Shown here piece after piece: positions 11,663 through 23,571 of a DNA stretch of 64,000 nucleotides. The notes under the pieces were generated by a model that saw nothing but the letters and a program-made list of their open reading frames with translations, was not told where the DNA came from and did no database searches. Numbering within the stretch: position 1 is the first letter of the stretch; each line of letters begins with the position of its first letter. This DNA comes from Areca catechu. Its lineage: Eukaryota > Streptophyta > Magnoliopsida > Arecales > Arecaceae. The stretch is from the NCBI GenBank assembly GCA_021397845.1, contig CM038052.1, positions 36,812,449-36,876,448 on the forward strand, read 5' to 3'. The position numbers and the translations under genes were made by a program.

Positions 11663-14600
11663 ATGTAAGAAACCATTGTTTTCTTCTAGGATGGAGTTTG
11701 ACGAGATCAAGGATCAAATATTGTATGTGTAATGATCATGAATCAGTGTAAAACATAATGCAGCGCACCCATGTATCTACTCAAGGTTTCTTGACATAGA
11801 ATAGTACAACACAGCACATACCACAGTACATATTGTAATAAATGGGTTTCCCAAAACTTAGACAAGATTAAAAAGCCCATCTAGAACATATAGAAGTGAA
11901 AGTGAGCAAGAAATTAGCTCTAATGATGGGCAACATGGAGAAGGATCATCATGGATAGAGGCAATGGAGGAGATATGCTCCTCGTTCAAAAGGTGCTCTT
12001 CTAGGAGCTGATCTGGAAGATGGCACAAAACTTTAAAAGTAAATTTTACTTCCAGAACTCCACCTTTGCCACCCTCAATGAGGCAGCGAAGTCCTATGTC
12101 CCAGGCCTCTTTGAGGGAGTTTCTCTGCCTTATGCTAACTTTGCCGCCATCGACCATAATGAGATCTATATAGTCCATTATATTCACAATAAGGCATGGT
12201 GAGTGTCAAAGATTGCTGACTCTACATTTCTTACCGGATCCATGCCTCTTTGGTGAAAAGGGAAATGGAGCAAGAAAGAAACTCCTAAAAAGATTTAATG
12301 GTGACTAGAGAATACTGGCTGATGATATTGTATTAGTCAGTGTTTCGGGATTTATCAGTCTATAGTGGCCAAGATAATATAGCGAAATGTACTGTAGATT
12401 TATGTTGGTAATTGCTCAAGAACTATGCAAGCAAATAATTTGGCTGATATCTCATTTGAGATGAAAATGTTGAATACTAAGGAGCTACTTCTCAAACAAA
12501 AAATTTATTATCCAAGTATTTGAACAAAAACTAAGAGATCATAATGTCAATATGTACCAATATAATGAAAAAATATAGCATCCATAGCATATTTTGGTTA
12601 GTTCACAAAAACTAGAGGAAACTTCCAAAACATGACTTAGACTAGTTAGTTTCATCCTAAACTTACCAAAACTAAGTCTCATGGATCAGTTTTAAGCAAG
12701 GCTCACCATCATGATGTTGAATTTTGAACTACTATCATGTTGGTAGTGTCAATATGCTCGATACATGGATCAGTTTAGCCTACTGAGACTGGGTATGCTC
12801 TCCATACCAAGATTTAGTTCAGTATTGATATGGTATGATATGCTCGGAACGCGTTGGTACTATGAACCAAGGAACTTTCAATTTTCAACTAGATTGTGGT
12901 CAAAACTTCAAACCTTGAGAATTATGTTTTATTTGATAAATCACACTCTTTTGAAGGTCCCTATCATTAAAGCATTAAGCAATTTCAATGCATGGATAAA
13001 CAACGAATTTACCAATAACTCTATGACCCCCTATCCTCTTTTTTTTTTTTTTTGATAAAAAAAGGGATAGGGGGGATAAATCTCGATGTAGCTATCCCGC
13101 AGGCCCCCGCCCCGCCAAGTAATGTTCGATGCGAGACGCTCAAATTCGCAGTCTCTCCCCACCTAATGGTGAGTACGTCAACCTGATACCACTAAGACAT
13201 CAGCTAGTAGAACAAGGACAAAGGGGAAGACCCTGACCTCTGACTCACACCAACTATCGCGAGCCTCAGAAAAATTCTGGATTTAATCGAGTCACCCGCG
13301 GGATCATGCCTCAAACCCACGACCGGTTGGTAATGAGGCAAGGCCTCTACCAACCGGGCTACCGCCTTAGCGGTTACCCCCTATCCTCTTTCACCTTATG
13401 GTAGGTCGAAGATTGTGTAAATGCTAAAACAATATAGAAATATACCATTGTGTTGTTCGTCATGAAAAAAATCATCTCAGTTATATATAGTCTAGATATA
13501 AGGATCAAAATGTCAGTGTATTAAAAGAAAGAACAATTTTTGTGACTCCTAAAAGGTAAGAACCTTGGGGCAATCAAATGCTTTAGGCAAGAATAAAAAT
13601 GATCTTGTTTGAAATAGCAGTATCCAGACTTTAATGTACAATATGCATTGGGGCAATGCCAAATATTCACATCTTAGGCATATATTCCAAATATGTTGGT
13701 TAGTTCAGACCGTGGGTTCAGGTGTTGTAATTTACTGGACCAGACTGTATGATATGTACCGGCTTGTCAGGAACAAGCACCATAGAAGAATGTATGAACC
13801 TTGCATGCTAGTTTGTATCTGTCTGTGCCAGTGAGTGGAAGTTATTGTATTGCTTTATAGTCCATATAATATAATTGCAAACATTGCTAGAGTTATGGGC
13901 ATATGACATTGGTATGTACGTTTGTATTATGCACATCGTTCCATATCAGTCTATTCCAATTTGGCATGCACCCAATTGGGTAGGTATGCATTGATATGGA
14001 GCCCTACTATATGATCAGCAATATGAATGGCACAGAATGACATTGTACAGCAAATCCCATGCTAGCCCGATCAGTGTGAGTACCAAAACTTGGTCAAAAA
14101 GTACCTTTATGCATTAAAGTTTGACTAATTCGCATGTATTCAGGAATCTTAAGGACTAAAGCCATGTCTCAGACCATTTTGATCTCTTTTCTTGAAAAAA
14201 AAAGCATTGTTAAACTATTCAGATATACTTTGAACTAGAGGCCATGCTCTTCTCATTCTTTTCTTCATTACTCAAGGATCAGGCTTTAACGACTAGACCC
14301 CTAGCCCTGCTTAAAAGGCATCTACTTGACTCTTAAAGAATATCCCTTACATGTTGGATTACCTGTTATCAAGCACTACCCAACTTACGCTCAGGCATCT
14401 CTTGAAGAAAAAAAGACATGATTTGCTCTCTTTCTACAAATTTCTCAGTCAAAATAATTATATAGCAGAGACTGAGATTTCGAAGCCACAAGACTACCCT
14501 TAGAACTTAATGCAAATTTCAGGTAGTGTATTTTGATTTCATAGAAGCTCATAATGTCTTCATAGGTTAATTGGAGATGGTTGTGGAATTGAACCCAAGA

Positions 14601-17600
14601 CAAAGTTAGTCAAGCAATTGCCAACAAAAAGAACAAACATCATGCAAAATGCTTTAAAAACAAATTTTGAAAAACATGAGAAAATAACAACTTATAATTA
14701 CTGGTATGTTCAATATATATGAACTTCTGAGTATCAAGAACCCCTAAGCTTATGTATTTCTATTTCTGTTTTGTTTTCATTCACATTACATATCCATAAG
14801 CACTATCAACACAACATGCTCAGTGTTTATGTTTCTGTTCCATGTTGACATTCTGCTTTCTACCCTAATGAATTACAGCAAGTTATAATCAACTAAGCAT
14901 ACTAAGAAGATCAAAGAATGAAACAAATGAACATTTTCCCTTTCGTAGGGTTTTTTTAATCATTGAATTTATTCAGCTCCTTTATTAAATGATTAAATTA
15001 TTCAAGGTTATTTCAATTGCTGTTGACCTAGAATATGTTGCGAGTCTATTACAAAACTACAGTATGTTGTACTCCAGACTTGCTAAAAGGAGACTTGATG
15101 TTATATGAGAGCATAAATGGTGTTTCTGGCTGATGATCAAAAGTTTCTTCAATAGGACTCTTGAAATTTATGGGGTCTCAGTGAAGTTCTAAAAGATCAC
15201 TCTGCCACTGATATGGATAAGTACTTTCTTAAAAATAGCTTAAATAAATAGAAAACCTATATCAGTAAAATCCAGAAAAAGTCTGACTGGTTCTCCATCT
15301 GCATTTCGATATCTTTTCAAGATCAGAATACTGATGGATGAATCTGGAGAATCTTTTAGGGAGACTGAAAAAAAAAAATCTTGCAAATCATATTGTTGGC
15401 ACCTACTTTTCAAAATAAATAATATTGGCACCAAACTACTGATTGTAATGTCAATTTTAGAGATGACGATATATGTAATGCTCAGTCTTTTTGAGCAATA
15501 CTCAGGATTTGAAGCTTGGACCTCCTCCAAGGGAAAGCCTTAGGGGAGATTTTCCAATTAAATAAGCTAACAGTTTTTGGCATTTGTAACGCTATAAATC
15601 ATAGAATTAAACCTCCATAAAAGTTGCTGACTTGTTTAGCTGCCCAGAGACTGTTAAGCTGTATGCCGGGCTAGAAAACCCTTCACTAGGTTGCATAAAC
15701 ATTGATATCATTCATGGAATTGAACATATCATTTAGAAAGGCCCCAGGATATCAATACAGGAACTGGTAAACTAGGCATTGAAAGGTAGGTTGAGTGAAC
15801 TAGGAACTGATGATATTACACAAATGGAATGCATGTGATATGAAAAGATCTATGTGGTTTTAACTTGAAAAACTCTAGCATCAAGAAATTTAGATTGAAA
15901 TTAAAACTAGCCTTCAACTTCATCAATGCATCAACTGTAGACTTGGAAAGAAAAATTAATTCTTGCATTCTCCTTCTAAGGACCAAATGAATTAACAGAA
16001 ACTTCTTGCTTGGACCAATTGCCTGAGCTTGTTAAAGGAGACAAAAGACAAAGTTTTGTTTTCTTTTTTTGTTTTGTTTTTTGTTTTTTTTTTGTTTTTT
16101 GTTTTTTTTTAAACTCCAGTATTGCCATGGTCTAAGTTCTTTCAACTCCAATATTGTCCTAGTCCTTCACAGCTTAATCGTTAATGGTTTCTGCCCAACT
16201 TTGGGTCAAAAGTCATCTTCATTCTTCAGTGGCAAACTGCTAGCTCCAGCTGGTACGTACCAAAAAAGGTAAGTTATGCCAAGGAAACTACATAACAAAC
16301 AAAGTCATTTCAAGTCACTTTGAAAATAACATACCACCAAAATACAGTGAACATGAGAAAAATTCCCCTAACTTTGAAATAAAGCACATCTGACAACCTA
16401 TCGCCATCCATCAATAGATAAGAGAAAATAATTGCTAAGAGACACAGAAGATTTAACATAAAATGATGCTAACCTATTTTATTTTTTATGAACAGCATAA
16501 GACGAGCAAAGAATAGCACTAGACGAACAGGAAAGAGCATAAGAACCCTTACCATCTAAAAGCGCTTCAGACACCTCATCTTGTGTCACATTCAATGCCC
16601 TCAGGAGAATTGCTATGTTCTGTGACTTCTTTGGGTCTAAAACTCTGTTCTCCTGCTTCAATGGCGGAAGGACCGGTCTTCTGTTACTGTCTTTAGGAAC
16701 TAGATTTGAGGCATTGTTAACAAACAGAGCCTCAATCACATCTTCATTTAATCTGCCGAAGAGAAAACACAAACAGAACAAACAGCAATGAGCTTGCTTG
16801 CATAAAAAACAAGAAAAAGAACATAAAAATGGGATTTTTAGGGGCAAGATGCAGTCTTTACTGGAATGAGCTAGATTTCAATTGGTCCCAGACCATTGGC
16901 CGATCCGAACTAGCCGTCACTTGGTCCCAGTGCAGGGGCTTCAACTTCGGCTTCGCATCACCCTCCAAATCGTCTCCTGTTTGACCAAATGGCTGCGACG
17001 AAGAGAAGTCATCTCCCTTGCGAAATTTGGAAATAGGAATTGGTATGTTAATTGGAGCACCTTCAGGTGGAAGAGGCTTCAATAGTCGACGCCTTTGAGA
17101 CAGTTCAGCTGGCTTTGGCGCAGCAGGAGCATCTGAAGGCGGTCTGTCTCTCCCTGGAACATCTAGAGGTGGCGGTGGCTGAGATTGCCGCATTCCGACC
17201 TTCTTTTCCGTTTTTGGAGGAGGTGGCGGTGGTGGGGGGGGAGGTGGAGGCGGCGGCGGCGGTGGAGGTTGTTGGTTAATCGGCGGTGCCATTTGTTTAT
17301 CGGACGCCGAACAATTAGAAAGCTGCCTTCTTGGAGAACTTCTCCGGGACCGGGGAGGAGCGGTGTCCTCCGTAAGCACCAGCACCTCCTTCCCGGCACT
17401 TCCTACGCTCGGGATGCTCTGGCGAGACACCGGAGGGCTCGGGCTCCCAGTGGTCATCGACGCTAACGACCGCTGCGTTGTGTAGAACGTCTCATCATCG
17501 GACGACGCCTCCGGTGGAGGAACGACCCCCCGCTGCAGCGGGGGCGGTGGCGATGGCCGGGTCAGCGGCGGCAGGGGCCGCAGCTCGGGGCTCGGGTGGT

Positions 17601-18120
17601 GCACCTCCACTACCCACTCCGAGCTGAGCTTCCGATACGAGGAGCCATTCAGCTCGCCGCTCACCCGCCGGCTCGCCGGCTCCATCGTCCCGAGGTATAA
17701 AACCTCCGACGCGGGGCAGCCAGGTGTTCGGAACCTTCGGGCGCTACCATCTTCGCCGGCGATTTGTTTGGCGGAATCCGGCGGCCTTCGGATTCGGTGG
17801 CGGTAGAGGAGGAAGCTGCAGAAGAAAAGAATAGCCAATGCGGAGACGGAGACGGAGACGCCGATGGCCACGTTTTTAGTGGTCGTGGAGCGGGAATTGG
17901 AGGATGATAGGGCGGAAACATTGGCGGCGGTCGGGGTTCGGCCGGCGGGGGCGGCGGGAGGGTCGAAGGAATCGAGAGTGGGAGGGGGAGGGGTCCATTG
18001 GAAGGGGAGGAGGGGCTGGTGGAGGACTCTGCGGCTTCCGTGGCCGTCGGACGAGGAACGGACGGCAGAGAAGAGGAGGGAGAGCGAGGCCAAGAATGGG
18101 ATCAGCAGAATTCGCCCCAT
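6591..18120 (-). CDS. Class I plant formin (FH1-FH2 actin-nucleating protein), four exons
   Basis: Joined exons 16862-18120, 16553-16752, 7874-8115 and 6591-7349 (minus strand) give 2,460 nt, 819 aa plus TAG; all three introns are GT-AG and phases match. Start: a Met 28 codons upstream exists, but I chose 18120 because it directly opens a signal peptide (MGRILLIPFLASLSLLF). Order: signal peptide 1-21; short Pro-rich extracellular part 40-60; membrane segment 83-106, then RHRIRR; cytosolic Pro-rich FH1 with 19 consecutive prolines at about 285-303; FH2 from about 393 to 790. Known: class I formins sit in the plasma membrane or endomembranes, bind profilin-actin by FH1 and nucleate or elongate actin by FH2. 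A four-exon layout is usual for the class. Odd: Arg590 replaces the Gly of the conserved TGNRMN stretch. I cannot assign the numbered family member. Confidence 0.93.
7350..7873 (-). other. Formin intron 3 with a 49-bp tandem duplication
   Basis: 524 bp, GT-AG. Two nearly identical 49-bp copies lie at about 7624-7672 and 7673-7721 (core ggtatatggtgcactgtttg). No other feature is visible. Confidence 0.8.
7874..8115 (-). CDS. Formin exon 3: FH2
   Basis: 242 nt after acceptor CTTACAG; the first GT completes the Gly codon split by intron 2. It codes GNPECLGTEILETLVKM, TPTKEEELKLRDY, AERFLKAVLDIPFAFKRVDAML and ends KSFVTLE before donor GTAAAA. These are core FH2 blocks seen in all plant formins. 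Confidence 0.93.
9700..9870. repeat. 105-bp tandem duplication
   Basis: The unit beginning taatgcaaatatttggctaa at 9701 recurs at 9806. A sub-motif (ccctaaaacttgttcctcaa with small changes) occurs three times. Confidence 0.85.
10741..10870. repeat. TATG/TATA-type microsatellite
   Basis: Interrupted runs of tatg, tgta and ta units. Confidence 0.85.
11576..11664. repeat. (CT)n followed by (ATCT)n microsatellite
   Basis: About 37 CT units to 11650, then short ATCT units. The open frames over it that read as Ser-Leu repeats are artefacts. Confidence 0.95.
13026..13041. repeat. Target-site duplication, left copy (SINE 1)
   Basis: 16-bp accccctatcctcttt, exactly repeated at 13376-13391; the last bases merge with the T run. 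Confidence 0.88.
13042..13375 (-). mobile_element. SINE 1, tRNA-derived, in formin intron 2
   Basis: On the minus strand the body starts AACCGCTAAGGCGG, with a Pol III A-box-like TAGCCCGGTTGGTAGAGGC (complement of 13343-13361) and a B-box-like GGTCGTGGGTTTGAGGC (complement of 13308-13324). It ends TTTTTTTATC plus an A-rich tail (plus-strand T run 13039-13053). Both sides carry the identical 16 bp accccctatcctcttt (13026-13041 and 13376-13391). The promoter boxes, A tail and long target duplication are the hallmarks of a SINE moved by LINE machinery. Its 3' part matches SINE 2 at 40650. Confidence 0.88.
13376..13391. repeat. Target-site duplication, right copy (SINE 1)
   Basis: Exact copy of 13026-13041. 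Confidence 0.88.
16553..16752 (-). CDS. Formin exon 2: FH2
   Basis: 200 nt after acceptor CGGCAG, coding LNEDVIEALFVNNASN...RVLDPKKSQNIAILLRALNV...EVSEALLDG, the standard early FH2 (lasso/linker side). Donor is G|GTAAGG. Intron 1 between exons 1 and 2 is only 109 bp. Confidence 0.93.
16862..18120 (-). CDS. Formin exon 1: signal peptide, membrane anchor, FH1, start of FH2
   Basis: Encodes residues 1-419 plus two bases of codon 420. It ends LKPLHWDQV...VWDQLKSSSF with donor GTAAAG directly after CA; exon 2 supplies the third base of the Gln codon. The exon is GC-rich (notably the poly-proline tract around 17216-17272), unlike the AT-rich surroundings. Antisense frames in the same stretch are by-products of this composition. 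Confidence 0.93.
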
Positions 18121-18300
18121 GGCTTCGGGAGACGGTTTAGTTTTGGAGAGGGAGGGAGAAGAGAGCGTGATTAGAGTCCTGGGTGGTGCTTCTTTGGGCG
18201 CCAAGAGCAGGAGTTTCTCCTGCGGGAGTGACGTAGGATTAAGAGGCCCGCGCCATTCGATTCGTAAGTTCGATGTTCCACGACAACCTTTTTTTTTTTT
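18121..18300 (-). promoter_or_regulatory. Formin 5' UTR/proximal promoter region
   Basis: Sequence upstream of the chosen start codon. It includes one in-frame upstream ATG at 18204 with no stop before the main start, so a 28-residue N-terminal extension is formally possible but would hide the signal peptide. A T-rich tract (18290-18325) follows. No clear TATA box was identified. Confidence 0.4.
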
Positions 18301-19813
18301 TTTTCTTTTTTTCTTTTTTTTTTTTGTACCTTTAGATTTTTTTATTCAACTTTTTTTATTATATCCAAAAATCATGTGGGCAGGGCGCAGGGAAATAAAA
18401 TAGGGAACACCATCAGGTCTCGTATCGTATTTCACCATTTTTTTTAATATTATTTTTAAAAAATTAAAAAAATAAAAATTTTATTAATAAAAATTTTATA
18501 ATTAATAAATATTATTTTTTTTCAAAAAATATATTTTACTGGCATATACAATATAAGTAGATAGTATATATAAATCAACGCATACTTTAAAATAAATCTA
18601 CATAATATACTTAGTAAATAAGCCGACTACCGATCAATACATATTTTAAAATAAATTAATATATAGTTTTTAAAATATCATATTTATTAATACTACTATA
18701 CAATCTAGTAATATGCATTCATTGTCTTTTTCCTACAAAATATGTTATAAAAATAGTATATCAATTTACTTAAAGATATATATTGTATCACTATTACATA
18801 TGTGTATCTAAGAAGCTCGTAATATATATCAAAAAAATTGATGAATGTATATCACCAAATCATGTAGCATATATTGATAAATATAATATTTCATAAATCA
18901 TATAGATATATTTGTTTGGAAGCATGTATTAGATTTTTAGATGACTAATCTACTGAATGTATACCACACTACTATGTAATGTATATTGATAAAATTAATA
19001 TTCTAAAAATTATATATTAATTTAGTTAAAAATATATATTAACTTGTTTAATAGTTAATTAATTTTTTTTTTCGTATATATCACTTGACTATGTGTCTAT
19101 GTGGTATGTATCGAAAAAATATATATTTTAAAAAGAAGAAAGAAAGAAAGAAGGTATGTAATTTTTTATTTTTAATCATGAGATTAATGATGAGGAATAT
19201 TTGATTTTAGATTTTTTTTCAGATTGATATTTAAAAAAAGGTTGGGCGCAAAATAAAATGCTCATCACGTATTTCTTTCTCTAATGCCTTTCCCATATGA
19301 TTTTTTGTTCTATGTTCTCCATGATCATATTAAGTAGATGATCAGCTTAATAATCCAAAATACGGGCATGAACAGGACCACCCAAAGTAAGTGTATTTTA
19401 AAATTGAGATCTTGATCTTCCAGAGCGAGAAAGTTTTAAAACATTCTGGGACTATTAGGTTAGGAGAAAGGAATGATGTTTGGGTATTACCTAGTAGTAG
19501 TAGCATGATGGAATCATCACAATGCCAAAAAGTTGTTGCTTTTGTTTGTTTTAAAGTGAGAACTTTATTAATTTTATCATGGGTTTTATTAGTTAAAGTT
19601 GTCCAATTATTATTTATTTTCTAAATTTTAATAGATGCATGTTTACAGTCTAAATTAACTTACGCCATGAAATCATCTAATTGCTATTTGAATCGTATGG
19701 GACATGTTGTAAGAAATAAAATATTTGAGGAGTTCAGCCATAAACTATCAACCTGGGCACATTAATTACCTACTAAATAAGCCATTTATGAGCTAAGCTC
19801 CAATTGCTACTTG
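18301..19813. other. AT-rich intergenic DNA upstream of the formin
   Basis: Very AT-rich; a GAAA-type run at about 19133-19153. No coding frame, RNA gene or bounded element could be supported. Confidence 0.6.
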
Positions 19814-19846
19814 GGTTAGTCTAAAATTCTTGTCACAAATCGTAAT
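19814..19846. repeat. 33-bp direct repeat, left copy, at the edge of the C nest
   Basis: Starts ggttagtctaaaattcttgt. A copy with three mismatches is at 40095-40127, just outside the right LTR of element C. Confidence 0.8.
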
Positions 19847-20638
19847 CCAGATCTAGGATCGGCTTCGTGACCGGCCGCACAATCCTAGGTATCATCCTAG
19901 AGATCGTGTCAGGCCTAACCTCAATTCAATATCCAAATAGTGGTAAAGAATAAATCTCATCGATTATTTATTATTTCTAGAGTTTTTCATAAAGGTTAAC
20001 CAGATAGATGAAATACAAATAAAACATAAACTCAGAATTTAACACCTAAACCCTAGCTCCTCACTGACTAGTCCCAAAATCCAAATGATCTTCGATATCT
20101 TTAACAAAAACATAGGAAAACAGGGATGAGCTATACAGGCACAGTAAGTTATCATCATCTCCAATATACATATACAAATATGTAATAACAACCAGTAACA
20201 TATACAACTCATACATACAAGATATCCATCTCAAAATAATATACCAGCAATACTATGCCAATGTATACACTTAAATGCAACTGACATAAACAAGACACGA
20301 CACGACTATGGATGGCCAACCATTTACTCTACTCTCCTAGTCCCTCTGACTATGGCCACGATCGGCCCGTGGCTCATCCCGAAAGAGACTAGATCCTGTG
20401 TCACATATTGCTCAACAGTCATGTACCAGCAATAGCCCTGTTGGAGGCCCAAAAGGAAAACTAGCTCTGAGTATCACATGAGAAACATACATCTTCTGCA
20501 TGTGCCTGCCATGCATGGCTAAAATAAGGCAACTAGCTCCTGTGTCACATACCGCTCAACGGTCATGTGCCAGCGATAGTCCCGCTAAAAGTCCAAAAAG
20601 AGATTAGGTCCTCGTATGATTATAGTCGGACTAGAGAG

Positions 20639-20733
20639 CACCCACACCGATATAATGCACCCACACCGACACAATGCATCCACACCGATACAATGCACCC
20701 ATACCAACACAATGTACCAACACCAACACGATG
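20639..20733. repeat. 19-bp minisatellite, five units, in the C LTR
   Basis: Units of the type cacccacaccgatacaatg with point changes. Confidence 0.85.
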
Positions 20734-21028
20734 CATGCAACCCAATGCAATCAAATGCGGATATATTATATATATTTACTATTTCATAAATATATACATA
20801 TTGGCATACAATATCAGAGATCAAGATAACTTACCGAAGAGTATCCACCAACTACGTGTAATCCAGCATTATACTTGATCTTCGAAGGACAACAACGATC
20901 CTGTACCACAAATCCTTTTATTTATTAATCATCCTATTAATTTTTATGCATATCTAAATAAGAACTAAGAAGAAAACTAAATTCCTCGAAACACCATTGA
21001 ATTCCAGTTCTATCTTTCACTTCTTCTC

Positions 21029-22479
21029 TAGTGGGGACACCGGAGGCACCAGAATAAGACAGAGGCTTTTCAACCCTCTGTGAATTGATCAATAATTTAT
21101 GAGTCCATCTGTAATAAGGGCTTAGCCCATCTGAGTCCATTTTAATTGTTATTTGAGTCTTTTGAGTTTCAGTTCTGTACTAGTCAGCTCATGTTGAGTT
21201 AGTTCAGTCCAGTGTTAGTCAGCTCATGTCGAGCTAATTTTATTTTTTTGAGTCCTGTTCAACCATATTGAAGACTCAAGACCACATCATACAAGTGAAG
21301 ACCAAGTCCAACCTGATTGAAGACATGGAAGTTGAGCCCAAGTCCAACCCAGCTTGAAGATTTGAAGACCCCAGGAGGAAAATTCAGAAAACCCTGATTC
21401 CTTGCAGATGCCCTCCAGATGCCCAAATTCCCTTCCAGATGCCAAAGTATATTTATAGACCAGGGCATCCATGATTCCAGAAGTCCATCTGCATCCTATC
21501 CCAAAGAAATCAAGCCCAGGCGCCAAGCCCAAGCCCCTAAGAAGCAAGATACCAAGGAATATTCCTGCTACATGGCTACCAGGCCACCCCATCTTCCAGA
21601 GGCCCAAACCCATGTGCCCGAGCCCCTTTGGGCCGGCCTCTTGCTGCTCTTAGAAGCCCAACACGCCCCCCTAGGTGTCCTTGGAGTGTTGGCCAAGTCA
21701 AGAGAATTTTTAGGGATTTTTTCTACCTAATGTTTCTTTATTTTCTAGCTAGGGTTTGAGAGGGAAAAGGATTCTTATGTAATGTCAATTGTACCCTTAC
21801 TTGGAGCCCAAGGTTAAGGATCTATTTAAAGGATCCTAGCCTCTTGTATGAAGGGAGATTTTGATATATGAAATAAACCTTGAGTTTTTCTATTGTTTTG
21901 TGTGATTACCCTATTGTGTGCATAAAGGGGTTTGAGAGTTCTTCTTCCCGGTGTTTGCAATCATCTTCCTACCGCCAACCATCCTTCCAACCCCCTCCAA
22001 AACTTTCTTTCCTTTGCTGTTTTTCTTTGTTTTCTTGATTTCCTCTGAGTTTTCTAACCCCTGACTGGTCATTTGCAGGTCCCCGAGTTCCTACGAATCC
22101 AACGACTCCAGCCAAGCCTCAATCGGACCACCGAGCAGAAAGCCGGGTATCCGCGGGTCTTTGGCTCGATTTTCCAGGCCGCATCCGTCGAGGAACGAGA
22201 GATCCCTTCGCTGCGATCTTCACCGGGCACTTCAGACGTTATCAGGTACACCCCCTCTACCTCCAGTCTTATTATTGTAGGAGAACTTGCCCTAACCGAG
22301 GCTTCTCAGCCCCGGCGATCCTTCTTTAGTACTTTTCTAGGTTCTAATCTGCATGCTTGGCTTCAAAAATTCATACAAAATTCCCTACAACTAATTTTGA
22401 TATGAAATTAGGGAATTAATTACCTAACCCCACATATAAAACATACAAAAAGAATTGCATGCATATTAGTCTCGCATCA
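21029..22479 (+). mobile_element. Solo LTR of family B
   Basis: 1,451 bp homologous from end to end to the 1,436-bp LTRs of element B (56686 and 61478). It begins TAGTGGGGACACC (TG changed to TA) and ends GCATCA. Flanked by the exact 5-bp duplication TTCTC (21024-21028 and 22480-22484). The empty site is visible in the right LTR of C at about 39163, which reads straight through. Solo LTRs arise by LTR-LTR recombination. Confidence 0.92.
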
Positions 22480-23412
22480 TTCTCCCTTTCCTTTCTCTCT
22501 CCAAAATTTGCTTTCACCGAACAATCCATCCCAGAAAATCGAGTCAACAAAATCAGAACTCTCCTCTCTCCCGACTCTATCTTCCTTCTTTCTCCTCTTC
22601 CTCTCCTCTCTTTCATCTTTCTCTTTCATATCTCTCTCCTCTTCCTCACCACTCTTTCTCTCTCCACTTTCTCTATTTGTTTATTATCATCGTTATTATT
22701 ATTATTATTATATATATATTTTTCTGGCTTGTATTTTTACTGGGCCGACCCACTCCAGATAACAGGCTCGGACCAGCACGGAAATCAGAGCCCGTCCCAC
22801 CTATTAATAGAGCCACCCTTCTCCGTTAATAGGCCAGCAAAGCTTCCCCCATAGAGAGAATGGAGGGACGGCAATGATCCCCTCGATCAACCGCCCGGGG
22901 ATGATCACCGGAAGGGAAGGAAGGGACCGGCGATCCCTACGATGACTGTCTGACCACCTGCTGGAGAACCCAAACAAATCCTCCCCCTCCTGACCGAACG
23001 CCCTCCATAAACCCATGCTCGAGAGGAGACGGGCTCTCGTTGGTCACCCCTGATTATACCTATGCTCAAACGGAAACAGGGGTTAGGGCACTTACCGGTG
23101 AGGTTGGCTGCGCCGAAAAAAGACGACCTTCAAATTGGCCGGGGCACGCGAGGGATCGTCCGATGAGGTCGGCGTTGGCTTCGGTGTCCACCGGAGAAGG
23201 GGAGGTCTGGATTAGGGTAAGGCACACGAGGGACTCCCCGATCCCACGAAAAACCCTTATCCCCCCGCGCCGACGACCGCCTTCTCCGACCCCTCCACCA
23301 AGATATCCGGCAATTCGTTGCTCGCTGAATTTGAACTGAAGTTGGCAACCCAATTGCCGACTTCAGCCCAAATCAAGCATGGGTCGAATAACTGGATGGG
23401 CTGGGCCTCACA

Positions 23413-23571
23413 TTCTCCCCTCCTAACAAAAAAATTTCATCCTCGAAATTTTAAAAATCTAAGTCTTCCAAAACTCAAAAATGCACAATCCAAAACTCAC
23501 ATGATTCACTTGTCCAAAATTTGGTAATCCCAATAAGAGCTCCTATTCATTCATCACAATAAAGCTGGAAT
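23413..23571 (-). pseudogene. 3' end remnant of element C pol and polypurine tract
   Basis: Minus strand: degenerate coding remnant with stops, then AAATTTCGAGGATGAAATTT, then GTTAGGAGGGGAGAA beside the LTR. Only the last ~150 bp of the internal region survive before the junction to F. Confidence 0.6.

Larger units (their letters stand above)
8116..16552 (-). other. Formin intron 2 (8.4 kb)
   Basis: 8,437 bp between matching splice sites. It holds a 105-bp tandem duplication (about 9700-9870), a TATG-type microsatellite (10741-10870), a (CT)n run (11576-11650), and a SINE (13042-13375). Scattered open frames have no recognisable product and no consistent coding signal. The rest is AT-rich intron sequence in which I see nothing else. 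Confidence 0.8.
19831..23412 (-). repeat. 3' LTR of element C (interrupted by a solo LTR)
   Basis: Pieces 19831-21028 and 22485-23412, about 2.1 kb without the insertion. Minus strand begins TGTGAGGCCCAGCCC and ends near TTTGTGACA. It contains a direct repeat of about 80 bp with 142-bp spacing (20387 and 20529, core tcctgtgtcacata) and a 19-bp minisatellite (20639-20733). Confidence 0.75.

Noticed and set aside
11518..11751. Ser-Leu repeat proteins
   Set aside because: Translation of the (CT)n microsatellite.
11858..12202. Overlapping open frames of 109 and 60 codons on opposite strands in formin intron 2
   Set aside because: The minus frame has a mildly coding-like composition, but I recognise no domain and see no splice context; possibly an old pseudogene fragment, not supportable.
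13308..13361. A possible genuine tRNA gene
   Set aside because: A and B boxes are present, but no cloverleaf with matching acceptor stem could be drawn, and the A tail with target duplications shows a SINE.
17864..18403. Plus-strand open frames opposite formin exon 1
   Set aside because: Shadows of a GC-rich, proline-coding exon; low-complexity Gly/Arg translation.
22459..22854. Ser/Leu-rich frames at 22.5 kb and 39.2 kb
   Set aside because: Pyrimidine-rich stretch of the C LTR, present in both LTR copies; not a gene.
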